Assembly: GCA_002364215.1 (NCBI GenBank)
Contig: DEXQ01000009.1
Span: forward strand, 16,815 to 80,814
Reading direction: 5' to 3'
Source of the DNA: Aequorivita sp. UBA3180
Lineage (GTDB): Bacteria; Bacteroidota; Bacteroidia; Flavobacteriales; Flavobacteriaceae
Length of the DNA stretch: 64,000 bases
The position numbers and the translations under genes are program-made. Shown piece after piece: positions 1 to 6,842 of this stretch (position 1 is its first letter; each line of letters opens with the position of its first letter). Under the pieces are notes generated by a model. That model saw nothing but the letters and a program-made list of their open reading frames with translations. It did not search any database and was not told the DNA's origin.

Positions 1-944
1 GCAATATAAACCGGAAGATCGGTTTTTTGGGAAAGCCTTTTGTCAAGCCCGCGAAGCATCGAGCCACCACCTGCAAGATAGATTCCAGTGTTGTAAATAT
101 CAGCTGCAAGTTCTGGCGGTGTTTGCGAAAGGGTTTCCATAACCGCATCCTCAATTCGAAGAATGGATTTGTCCAATGCTTTAGCGATTTCTCTATAGGA
201 AGTTTGTACCTGTTTCGGTTTTCCGGTAAGTAAATCGCGACCCTGTACGTCCATTTCATCTGGTGGAAGTTCAAGATCTTCGGTTGCGGCACCAATCTGG
301 ATTTTTATCTTTTCCGCGGTTCTTTCACCCACATAAAGGTTGTGTTGGGTGCGCATATAATACACAATATCATTCGTGAAAACGTCTCCCGCAATTTTTA
401 TGGATTTGTCGCAAACAATTCCTCCAAGGGCGATTACGGCAATTTCAGTGGTTCCTCCTCCTATGTCCACGACCATATTTCCCTTGGGCTGCATAATGTC
501 AACCCCAATACCGATGGCTGCTGCCATGGGTTCGTGGATCAAATACACTTCCTTTCCGTTAACGCGTTCGGCACTTTCCTTTACGGCGCGCATTTCCACT
601 TCGGTAATTCCGCTGGGAATACAAACCACCATCCGCAACGAAGGTTTTAACCATTTCTTTTTTAACGCGGGAATGTCGCTGATGAACATATTTATCATCT
701 TTTCACTGGCGTCAAAATCTGCAATTACCCCATCTTTCAAAGGGCGAATTGTTTTAATATTTTCGTGTGTTTTTCCCTGCATCATTGCGGCTTCACGGCC
801 CACGGCAATTATTTTCCCCGTAGTTCGGTCGCGTGCAACAATTGAGGGGGCGTCCACAACAACTTTGTCGTTATGGATTATCAGGGTATTTGCAGTACCC
901 AAGTCAATGGCTATTTCTTCAGTCAGGAAGTCAAAAAATCCCAT
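1..944 (-). CDS. mreB: Rod shape-determining protein MreB (partial, 3' end outside window)
   Basis: Actin-like ATPase that forms membrane-associated filaments guiding lateral peptidoglycan synthesis. About 314 codons are visible; roughly the last 30 residues lie beyond base 1, judged from a family length near 340. The reverse-strand ATG at 942-944 gives MGFFDFLTEEIAIDLGTANT, with phosphate-1 motif DLGTANT at residues 14-20. The phosphate-2 motif DIGGGTTEIAV lies mid-protein and the adenosine motif AGGGSMLRGLD near the window edge. It starts 64 bp after the purH stop on the same strand, so it is probably cotranscribed with purH, an order I recall as common in Flavobacteria. No gene of the mreC/mreD/pbp2 set is visible because they would lie to the left of the window. 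Confidence 0.96.
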   Translation of the reverse strand, partial: MGFFDFLTEEIAIDLGTANTLIIHNDKVVVDAPSIVARDRTTGKIIAVGREAAMMQGKTHENIKTIRPLKDGVIADFDASEKMINMFISDIPALKKKWLKPSLRMVVCIPSGITEVEMRAVKESAERVNGKEVYLIHEPMAAAIGIGVDIMQPKGNMVVDIGGGTTEIAVIALGGIVCDKSIKIAGDVFTNDIVYYMRTQHNLYVGERTAEKIKIQIGAATEDLELPPDEMDVQGRDLLTGKPKQVQTSYREIAKALDKSILRIEDAVMETLSQTPPELAADIYNTGIYLAGGGSMLRGLDKRLSQKTDLPVYI

Positions 945-1008
945 AGTATAAGTCGGTGGTATTGAAAGTTAACGTGTTAAGTTTGGTTTTTAACAAATGT
1001 AATAAAAT

Positions 1009-2541
1009 TTAATGCTTAAAATGGCGCGTTCCGGTAAATACCATTGCCATTTCATTTTCGTTGCAATAATCGATGCTCAATTGGTCCTTGATTGACCCTC
1101 CGGGCTGGATTACCGCTGTTATTCCTGCTTTGTCCGCAATTTCCACACAATCGGGAAACGGGAAAAATGCATCACTCGCCATCACGGCTCCCTCAAGGTT
1201 AAAATTAAAGGATTGTGCTTTTTCTATAGCTTGCCGTAACGCGTCAACGCGGCTGGTTTGGCCGGTTCCGCTGGCGCAAAGTTGTTTTCCCTTTGCCAAA
1301 ACGATAGTGTTCGACTTTGTGTGCTTGCAAATTTTTGAAGCGAACAACAAGTCTTCTAACTCTTGGGAATTGGGTTTATTGTTTGTTGCATGCGTTAAAA
1401 TTTCAGCACTGTCTGTAATATTGTCTTTATCCTGGACCAAAACGCCGTTCAAACAAGTTCTAACGGTTGTTGAAGGTAGTTCAATTTCTTTTTGTACCAA
1501 CAAGATTCTGTTCTTTTTTCCTTCTAAAATTTCCTGTGCTTTTGCTGAAAAGGAAGGAGCGATGACCACTTCGCAAAAAAGATCGTGGATTTCGTGTGCG
1601 GTTGCCTCATCAATTTCCACATTGCTGATTAAAATTCCGCCGAAGGCTGAAACCGGATCGCCCGCCAAAGCAGCCATATAGGCTTGCTGCACGGTCTCGC
1701 GCTGTGCGATTCCGCAGGCATTGTTGTGTTTTAAAATTGCGAACGTTGGCGCTTCGCCCTTAAATTCGCTCATCAAATTTACGGCTGCGTCAACGTCCAA
1801 AAGGTTGTTGTAGCTCAATTCCTTTCCGTGAAGTTTAGTGAACATTTCATCAAAATTTCCGAAGAAATACCCTTTTTGATGTGGGTTTTCGCCGTAGCGA
1901 AGTTCCTGCCCATTGGTTTCACTTAATTTAAAAGCAGGTAATTTTTCTTCTTTGTTGAAATAATTAAAAATCGCGGTATCGTAATTTGAAGAAACGTTGA
2001 AGGATTTTGCTGCAAAACGCTTGCGGTCCTTCAACGAGATTTCGCCATTGTTTGCTGAAATCAATTCCAAAAATTCAGCGTAATCATCAACCGAGGAAAC
2101 GCAAATGGTGTCTTTAAAATTTTTCGCGGCGGCGCGAATTAAGGAAATGCCGCCTATGTCAATTTTTTCAATAATATCCGCTTCCGAAGCGCCCGACGCA
2201 ACCGTTTTTTCAAAAGGGTACAAATCCACAACCACCGCATCAATCTGCGGAATGTTGTATTGCTCCATTTCGGCAACATCGCCTTCGTGGTCCTGACGGT
2301 TCAAAATTCCACCAAAAACCTTTGGATGAAGAGTCTTTACGCGACCGCCCAAAATGGAAGGGTAATCGGTTATATCTTCTACCGCAATCACCTCGATACC
2401 AAGATCGTTGATGAATTTTTCGGTGCCTCCGGTAGAGTAGATTTTTACGTTTTGTTCGTGTAGTTTTTTAACAATCGGGGCAAGCCCATCTTTGCTAAAA
2501 ACGGAAATTAAAGCAGAAGTAATTTTTTTGGAATTGTTCAT
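1009..2541 (-). CDS. purH: Bifunctional AICAR formyltransferase / IMP cyclohydrolase PurH
   Basis: Catalyses the last two steps of de novo IMP synthesis in the cytosol: formylation of AICAR with 10-formyl-THF, then ring closure. The 510-residue length matches the family. The N-terminal methylglyoxal-synthase-like cyclohydrolase domain (about 1-200) shows YSTGGT and RVKTLHPKVFGGIL. The C-terminal transformylase domain shows KHNNACGIA near residue 270 (catalytic Lys-His pair) and SDAFFPFPD, and the protein ends in the typical GTRHFKH. It precedes mreB on the same strand. A TACTTTTG promoter element lies at 2559-2566 on the minus strand, 18 bp before the start codon. A second purine gene, purT, is at 41-42 kb. 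Confidence 0.97.
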   Translation of the reverse strand: MNNSKKITSALISVFSKDGLAPIVKKLHEQNVKIYSTGGTEKFINDLGIEVIAVEDITDYPSILGGRVKTLHPKVFGGILNRQDHEGDVAEMEQYNIPQIDAVVVDLYPFEKTVASGASEADIIEKIDIGGISLIRAAAKNFKDTICVSSVDDYAEFLELISANNGEISLKDRKRFAAKSFNVSSNYDTAIFNYFNKEEKLPAFKLSETNGQELRYGENPHQKGYFFGNFDEMFTKLHGKELSYNNLLDVDAAVNLMSEFKGEAPTFAILKHNNACGIAQRETVQQAYMAALAGDPVSAFGGILISNVEIDEATAHEIHDLFCEVVIAPSFSAKAQEILEGKKNRILLVQKEIELPSTTVRTCLNGVLVQDKDNITDSAEILTHATNNKPNSQELEDLLFASKICKHTKSNTIVLAKGKQLCASGTGQTSRVDALRQAIEKAQSFNFNLEGAVMASDAFFPFPDCVEIADKAGITAVIQPGGSIKDQLSIDYCNENEMAMVFTGTRHFKH

Positions 2542-2558
2542 TATCGAAAATTAAGGTG

Positions 2559-2566
2559 CAAAAGTA
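2559..2566 (-). promoter_or_regulatory. -7 promoter element for purH (TACTTTTG)
   Basis: Reading the minus strand, TACTTTTG matches the Bacteroidota -7 consensus TAnnTTTG exactly and lies 18 bp before the purH start. I see no convincing -33 TTG, so the call rests on the -7 element and its position. Confidence 0.55.
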
Positions 2567-2654
2567 CATAATTGCATAGTAAATTTGTAACATAAGCAAA
2601 GAGAAAACGTCTTACTTTTCATAATTTTATTAACCCTTTTTGAAATCGATCCCG

Positions 2655-2706
2655 ATAGCAATTGGGACGAAATCGAAAATCGTCAATCATTAATCTAAAA
2701 TCGTAA
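2655..2706. repeat. Degenerate AATCG-type intergenic repeat with small hairpin
   Basis: TCCCGATAGCAATTGGGA forms an imperfect hairpin. It is followed by a run of degenerate 7-8 bp units (AAATCG, AAAATCG, TCAATC, TTAATC, AAAATCG) ending directly at the ATG of the permease gene. Short A/T-rich units of this kind are scattered between genes in Flavobacteria genomes; the function is unknown. Confidence 0.5.
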
Positions 2707-3963
2707 ATGCTGATATATCTTCGCGTTTTAAAGGAAAGTTTCAATTTTGCGCTCAATGCGCTTCGGAACAATAAATTGCGGACCTTCCTCTCATTGGTGG
2801 GCGTAACCATTGGGATATTTTCTATCATTGCGGTTTTGGCGGCGGTTGATTCCTTGAAACGTGAAATTGAGGGAAGCATCAGCGGGCTGGACAACAGCAC
2901 GATTATTATTATGCGCTTTAATTTTGGGCCAACAGATATTCCTCGTTGGAAATGGCAGCAATTCCCGGATGTTTCCTTTGACGAATATCAATATTTGGAA
3001 CGAAATACTCCAAATGTTGAAGCCGCTACCTTTACGTTAAACGTGCCAAACGAGAGTGTAAAATACGAAAATAATCAAGTAGATAATGTTCCTATTGGTG
3101 CGGTGACCGATAGCTATTACGATATTGAGTCGCTTCAATTGGAAGAGGGACGTTTTTTTAACGGATCTGAATCGAACAGTGGGTCTATGGTCGTTGTTTT
3201 GGGCGATGAAATTGCCAATCAGCTCTTTGGTGATGCCGCAACCGCTATTGGGAAGGAAGTGCGCATTTATGGCAGAAAATTTAACGTAATTGGAGTTTTG
3301 GAAAAAGAAGGAGCTGGTCTTTTCGGAAACTCTAAGGACACCTCCATTTGGATGCCCGTGAATGTTGTGCGAAGAATTTATGGCGATAACAACAAAAATA
3401 CGTTTCCGCAGATAGTGATAAAACCCGAGAAGGATGTGGATATTGCCGAGTTTAAAGCGATGCTTACGCAGCAACTACGAACAAAGCGAGGATTGAAACC
3501 TGATGAAATAAGTAACTTTTTTATAAATCAATTACAAGGCTTTGCTGATTTTATAGACGAGATTACTGGAAGTATGAATATAATTGGCCTAATAATCAGT
3601 GGTTTTTCGCTGCTTGTGGGCGGTTTTGGGATTGCCAATATTATGTTCGTGAGTGTAAAGGAAAGAACCAATTTAATCGGTATTCAAAAATCATTGGGTG
3701 CGAAAAATAAATTTATCCTTTTCCAATTTTTGTTTGAAGCGGTTATTCTTTCCGTAATTGGAGGATTGATAGGGTTGTTTTTGGTATTTATAGTTTCATT
3801 AATCGCCTCTAGTTTTACCGGAGATTTTGAATTTGTGCTCTCGCCTTGGAACATGTTCATTGGTACTGCAATTTCTGCTGCAATTGGTTTAATTTCAGGA
3901 ATTCTTCCGGCAATTTCAGCTTCAAAGCTCGATCCGGTTGAAGCAATTAGAACTGGAATGTAA
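2707..3963 (+). CDS. ABC transporter permease, MacB/FtsX type
   Basis: Inner-membrane subunit of a mechanotransmission-type ABC exporter (MacB/LolE-like). It has the expected four-helix layout: one helix near residues 20-48 (RTFLSLVGVTIGIFSIIAVL), a large periplasmic MacB-type domain of about 230 residues, then three C-terminal FtsX-type helices. These begin near GLIISGFSLLVGGFGIANIM, followed by the cytoplasmic ERTNLIGIQKSLGAK segment. The C terminus LDPVEAIRTGM is typical of the family. No ATPase or membrane-fusion partner is adjacent, so the ATPase must be encoded elsewhere. The gene is divergent from purH and its start abuts a short intergenic repeat. The substrate cannot be told from sequence. 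Confidence 0.88.
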   Translation: MLIYLRVLKESFNFALNALRNNKLRTFLSLVGVTIGIFSIIAVLAAVDSLKREIEGSISGLDNSTIIIMRFNFGPTDIPRWKWQQFPDVSFDEYQYLERNTPNVEAATFTLNVPNESVKYENNQVDNVPIGAVTDSYYDIESLQLEEGRFFNGSESNSGSMVVVLGDEIANQLFGDAATAIGKEVRIYGRKFNVIGVLEKEGAGLFGNSKDTSIWMPVNVVRRIYGDNNKNTFPQIVIKPEKDVDIAEFKAMLTQQLRTKRGLKPDEISNFFINQLQGFADFIDEITGSMNIIGLIISGFSLLVGGFGIANIMFVSVKERTNLIGIQKSLGAKNKFILFQFLFEAVILSVIGGLIGLFLVFIVSLIASSFTGDFEFVLSPWNMFIGTAISAAIGLISGILPAISASKLDPVEAIRTGM

Positions 3964-3967
3964 GCTT

Positions 3968-4049
3968 CGAAAATTCCAAAATTTTAAATTCCAAATCCCA
4001 AATAGATTTATTGTTTGCTTTGAAATTTGGAGCTTGTAATTTGGAATTT
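3968..4049. repeat. Dispersed inverted repeat related to the 33-bp minisatellite at 52.25-52.41 kb
   Basis: Between the permease stop and the convergent GAF gene lies an AAATTCCAAATCCCAAAT arm facing a TTTGGAGCTTGTAATTTGG arm (about 4026-4044). The right arm differs by two bases from the repeat unit TTTGGTGCTTGTTATTTGG in the array upstream of pruA. The two arms can pair, so this copy could form a hairpin between two convergent genes, possibly ending transcription from both sides. Confidence 0.65.
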
Positions 4050-4084
4050 AAGAAGAAGTGGCGCCTAAAATTCTTATCAGATAA

Positions 4085-4540
4085 TTATAGTATCAGCGCA
4101 ACTTCTTCGTTTACCCATTCCAAAAACTGTTCGTCTTCGACAGAAAATGGATCTTCCACGTGCGAATCGATATCAATCTGTCCAATATTCTTTCCATTCT
4201 TAAAAAGCGGGATTACGATTTCAGATTTCACGGTAATGCTGCACGCAATGTAGTTGTCCTGGGCCTTTACGTCTGGCACCACAAAGTTTTTGTTGCTTAC
4301 AGCAACCTGTCCGCAAATCCCTTTTCCGAAGGGAATGACCGTATGGTCCGTAGGTTCGCCAGCAAAAGCTTTTAGATGAAGTGTTTTTTCTGCTTCGTTT
4401 GCAAAATAGAATCCAACCCAGTCATAATAGCCTACGGAGGATTGAAGCAGTTCGCAAATTTCTTTTAAGCGTTGTCCGGCACTCTCGTTCGCGTTTGCGA
4501 GTATTGTTGTTACTTTTGGTTTTAAGTGTGTAAAAGGCAT
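4085..4540 (-). CDS. GAF domain protein, free methionine-(R)-sulfoxide reductase type
   Basis: Single GAF domain of 151 residues resembling fRMsr (E. coli YebR/MsrC), which reduces free methionine-R-sulfoxide in the cytosol. The signature GKGICG (Cys76) and NYIACS (Cys100), followed by SEIVIPLF, are present. The 24-residue spacing of these cysteines equals that of Cys94 and Cys118 in the E. coli enzyme. The position equivalent to the third cysteine (E. coli Cys84) is His66. I chose the ATG at 4538-4540 over one ten codons upstream because a TACTTTTG element at 4568-4575 overlaps the upstream start, and the family usually begins near this point. The gene is divergent from xrtF. Confidence 0.82.
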   Translation of the reverse strand: MPFTHLKPKVTTILANANESAGQRLKEICELLQSSVGYYDWVGFYFANEAEKTLHLKAFAGEPTDHTVIPFGKGICGQVAVSNKNFVVPDVKAQDNYIACSITVKSEIVIPLFKNGKNIGQIDIDSHVEDPFSVEDEQFLEWVNEEVALIL

Positions 4541-4567
4541 TAGGTTTGTATATGTTGATTGCTTTGG

Positions 4568-4575
4568 CAAAAGTA
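4568..4575 (-). promoter_or_regulatory. -7 promoter element for the GAF/fRMsr gene (TACTTTTG)
   Basis: Exact TAnnTTTG match on the minus strand, with a TTG about 22 bp further upstream. It overlaps the upstream alternative start codon and so supports the shorter protein. Confidence 0.55.
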
Positions 4576-4611
4576 TTTCAAAACCGTTACAAACACCAAA
4601 AACAATTCCTG

Positions 4612-4619
4612 TATTTTTG
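4612..4619 (+). promoter_or_regulatory. -7 promoter element for xrtF (TATTTTTG)
   Basis: Exact TAnnTTTG match 77 bp upstream of the xrtF TTG start. It lies back to back with the GAF gene promoter, making a compact divergent promoter region. Confidence 0.45.
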
Positions 4620-4696
4620 TTAAATACTAGCGCTGAAAATTATGATTTCCGAATGTGGGTTAATTTGCAGGAAAAACAATATCAAACTTTAACTTT

Positions 4697-5242
4697 TTGA
4701 AGGAACTTTTTAAAAAATACAAAACCGTCATTCGCTTTGTGGTGCTTTTCATGGGTACATATCTTTTAATGAGCGTAGTGTATGGATTGTATTTGAAAGC
4801 TTCGGAAAACGGAAGTTACTTTCCTGATTTTATAACGAACCTTGTTGCGAAACAGAGCAGTGCGATATTGGGCGCATTCGGGTATAATTCAATTTTAATG
4901 CCCGATTCCATAGATCAGGGAATGTTGCTGACCATTGACAGCAAATACACCGTAAATATTGTGGAGGGTTGCAATTCCATTAGTATTATCATTTTGTTTG
5001 TAGCTTTTATTGTCGCTTTTGCTGAAGATTTCAAAAAAACCCTGCTGTTTCTTTTTGCTGGAGTGGTATTGATTTACATTGTGAATTTACTTCGCATTGC
5101 GATACTTACTGTATCGCTTTATAAATATCCACAGTATGAAAATGTGTTGCATTCCGTGGTTTTTCCAGGTATTATTTATAGTATGGTTTTTATTTTATGG
5201 ATGATTTGGGTGCGGATGCTGAAACCGAATTCGGCTAAATGA
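4697..5242 (+). CDS. xrtF: Exosortase family protein XrtF
   Basis: Integral-membrane cysteine transpeptidase-like enzyme of the exosortase/archaeosortase superfamily, Flavobacteria-specific type F. The predicted catalytic residues are visible: Cys92 in VEGCNS, Arg133 in NLLRIAIL and His152 in LHSVVFPG, set among several hydrophobic helices. The length of 181 residues fits XrtF. No ATG fits the N terminus; TTG at 4697 gives MKELFKKYKTVIRF, and the next in-frame stop upstream is at 4661-4663. The last four bases overlap the next gene (ATGA), indicating translational coupling. No PEP-CTERM-type target protein is recognisable nearby. Confidence 0.9.
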   Translation: MKELFKKYKTVIRFVVLFMGTYLLMSVVYGLYLKASENGSYFPDFITNLVAKQSSAILGAFGYNSILMPDSIDQGMLLTIDSKYTVNIVEGCNSISIIILFVAFIVAFAEDFKKTLLFLFAGVVLIYIVNLLRIAILTVSLYKYPQYENVLHSVVFPGIIYSMVFILWMIWVRMLKPNSAK

Positions 5243-5673
5243 AAAGGATTCTAAAAATATTTGGCGTTATAATTCTCGCAAGTTTGTTGGTCTTGATTCG
5301 CGCTTTTGAAAACTCCCTGTTTTACGACCCATTGCTTCATTTTTTTGAAATGGATTACAAATCAATGTCGTTACCGGAAATGGACACTTTTGCGCTCCAA
5401 ACGGGAGTGGCACTGCGGTTTTTGCTGAATACGATCATTTCTTTGGCAATACTATGGTTGGTTTTTAAGGATAGACAAATCATCAAACTTTCTCTTATAC
5501 TTTACAGTTTTCTTTTTTCAATACTTTTTATGGCATTCAGTTTTATAATTTTTACTTCGGAAGAATCTGGCGGGCATTTTGTTCTGTTTTATGTAAGAAG
5601 ATTTTTAATCCAGCCATTGTTACTACTTATTTTGCTCCCCGCTTTTTACTTTCAGAAATACAAATCGCGCTGA
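5239..5673 (+). CDS. Exosortase F system-associated membrane protein
   Basis: Membrane protein of 144 residues that occurs next to xrtF in Flavobacteria (family described as flavobacterial, near exosortase; TIGR04127 from memory). It shows an N-terminal helix (IFGVIILASLLVLIRAFE), a soluble loop with DYKSMSLPEMD, and about three more helices. The C-terminal part contains SGGHFVLFYVRRFLIQP, the most conserved-looking segment. Its start codon overlaps the xrtF stop by four bases. The function is unknown; the fixed pairing suggests it assists XrtF processing or substrate handling. Confidence 0.85.
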   Translation: MKRILKIFGVIILASLLVLIRAFENSLFYDPLLHFFEMDYKSMSLPEMDTFALQTGVALRFLLNTIISLAILWLVFKDRQIIKLSLILYSFLFSILFMAFSFIIFTSEESGGHFVLFYVRRFLIQPLLLLILLPAFYFQKYKSR

Positions 5674-5681
5674 TTTTTTAA

Positions 5682-5689
5682 TACCTTTG
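5682..5689 (+). promoter_or_regulatory. -7 promoter element for the DUF3347 lipoprotein (TACCTTTG)
   Basis: Exact TAnnTTTG match 23 bp upstream of the ATG at 5712, suggesting the copper island starts its own transcript here rather than reading through from xrtF. Confidence 0.55.
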
Positions 5690-5711
5690 CATCACTAAAT
5701 AGACTTTTAAA

Positions 5712-6257
5712 ATGAAAAAAAATTCTTTTATTTTCTTTTTTGCGTTTGCAGCATTTGCAATTACTTCTTGTAAAGAAACCGCAAAACAAAACGAGCCAGA
5801 AGTTGTAACGGTTGACAATGCAGAGCCAAAAACATATGAAATTGCTAAAGTAGAAGCAGAATTCAATGATCCAAAAGTAGAGGCTATTTTTGATCAATAT
5901 TTGCAGGTTGAAGCAGCTTTGGTAAATACAGATGCCGCTAAAACGGCTACAGAATCTTCAAAACTTGAAGCGCTTCTTAAAGATTCAGAAGCAGATGAAG
6001 AAACACAAACCGCAGTAGCAGCAATGGCAGCTTCCGAAGATATTGCTGTTCAAAGAGAAAATTTTGAAACCTTAAGCAGCAGTATTGAAAAAATGCTCCA
6101 GGGAAGCCTAAAATCTGGAACGCTATATAAGCAATACTGCCCGATGGCATTTAACAATAAAGGTGCTTACTGGATAAGCAGCAGCAAAGATATTTTGAAC
6201 CCTTATTTTGGCGATAAGATGCTGAAATGTGGTAGGGTCGATTCCGAGGTAAAATGA
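5712..6257 (+). CDS. DUF3347 domain lipoprotein, probable copper-binding
   Basis: Predicted lipoprotein of 181 residues with a signal peptide and lipobox ending in ITSC (Cys20). The body is helical and rich in Ala and Glu. The C-terminal segment YKQYCPMAFNNKGAYWIS, followed by NPYFGDKMLKCG, is the signature of DUF3347, a domain found beside or within CusB-like efflux adaptors and thought to bind copper or other soft metals through Cys-Pro-Met and the second Cys. It heads the copper island and is separated from the next gene by a terminator at 6266-6296. Its precise role is not known. Confidence 0.82.
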   Translation: MKKNSFIFFFAFAAFAITSCKETAKQNEPEVVTVDNAEPKTYEIAKVEAEFNDPKVEAIFDQYLQVEAALVNTDAAKTATESSKLEALLKDSEADEETQTAVAAMAASEDIAVQRENFETLSSSIEKMLQGSLKSGTLYKQYCPMAFNNKGAYWISSSKDILNPYFGDKMLKCGRVDSEVK

Positions 6258-6265
6258 TTTTAACA

Positions 6266-6296
6266 AAGCCTTCCATTTTATTTGGGAGGCTTTTTT
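6266..6296 (+). terminator. Rho-independent terminator after the DUF3347 gene
   Basis: AAGCCTTCC (6266-6274) pairs with GGGAGGCTT (6284-6292), nine pairs with one G-T, followed by a run of T. It overlaps the promoter element of the next gene. Confidence 0.8.
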
Positions 6297-6297
6297 G

Positions 6298-6305
6298 TAT
6301 TTTTG
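6298..6305 (+). promoter_or_regulatory. -7 promoter element for the HYC_CC_PP gene (TATTTTTG)
   Basis: Exact TAnnTTTG match directly after the terminator T-run and only 8 bp before the ATG at 6313. If used, the mRNA would have almost no leader. Confidence 0.4.
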
Positions 6306-6312
6306 CGAAAGC

Positions 6313-6732
6313 ATGAAAAAAACCATTTCCATATTTCTTTCCATACTGATACTCGCCAGCAGTTCAGGGATAGCCTATGCGCAGCACTTCTGCAGCGGGA
6401 TGGAAATGATGGCTGAGGTTACCTTGGGTGAAAAACATCTTTCCTGCGGAATGGATGAAAATGCCCTCGTTTCGGATTGTGGTGATGAAAGTGTTGCTCC
6501 CGAAAGCCACGATTGCTGTAAAAACCATTTTACCAAAATACAGACTGACGATAATTTTGCAAAAGCCTCGTTCGATTTAAAATTAAACAAAACCTTTGTA
6601 GCAACATTCGTTTCGGTATTTGTATTGCAGGAAGTTGAAATAGCTTCCGCAGAAAAAACCTTCTTTGCGGATTACAATCCGCCACCTCTCGAACGGGATT
6701 TTAATAGTCTGTACGAGACTTTTCTGATTTGA
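6313..6732 (+). CDS. HYC_CC_PP family small exported protein
   Basis: Exported protein of 139 residues named for three short motifs, all visible: HFC just after the signal peptide (IAYAQHFCSGMEMM), CC in the middle (ESHDCCKNHF) and PP near the end (DYNPPPLERD). Further cysteines lie in LSCGMDE and VSDCGDE. This Bacteroidota family is typically found beside metal-resistance genes, and the Cys, His and Met content fits metal binding, but the function is not established. I used ATG 6313; an in-frame TTG 18 bp upstream would overlap the promoter element. A hydrophobic segment near the C terminus (FVATFVSVFVLQEV) may be a membrane anchor. Confidence 0.8.
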   Translation: MKKTISIFLSILILASSSGIAYAQHFCSGMEMMAEVTLGEKHLSCGMDENALVSDCGDESVAPESHDCCKNHFTKIQTDDNFAKASFDLKLNKTFVATFVSVFVLQEVEIASAEKTFFADYNPPPLERDFNSLYETFLI

Positions 6733-6842
6733 TTAATACCCGTCCTTCGGTTTTGGCTTCGACTAAACTCCGGCGGACATCTCATGATTAAAACTCCAAC
6801 TTTCTACGGAGCAAGTACTCATATTCAATCAAATCTTAAAAA

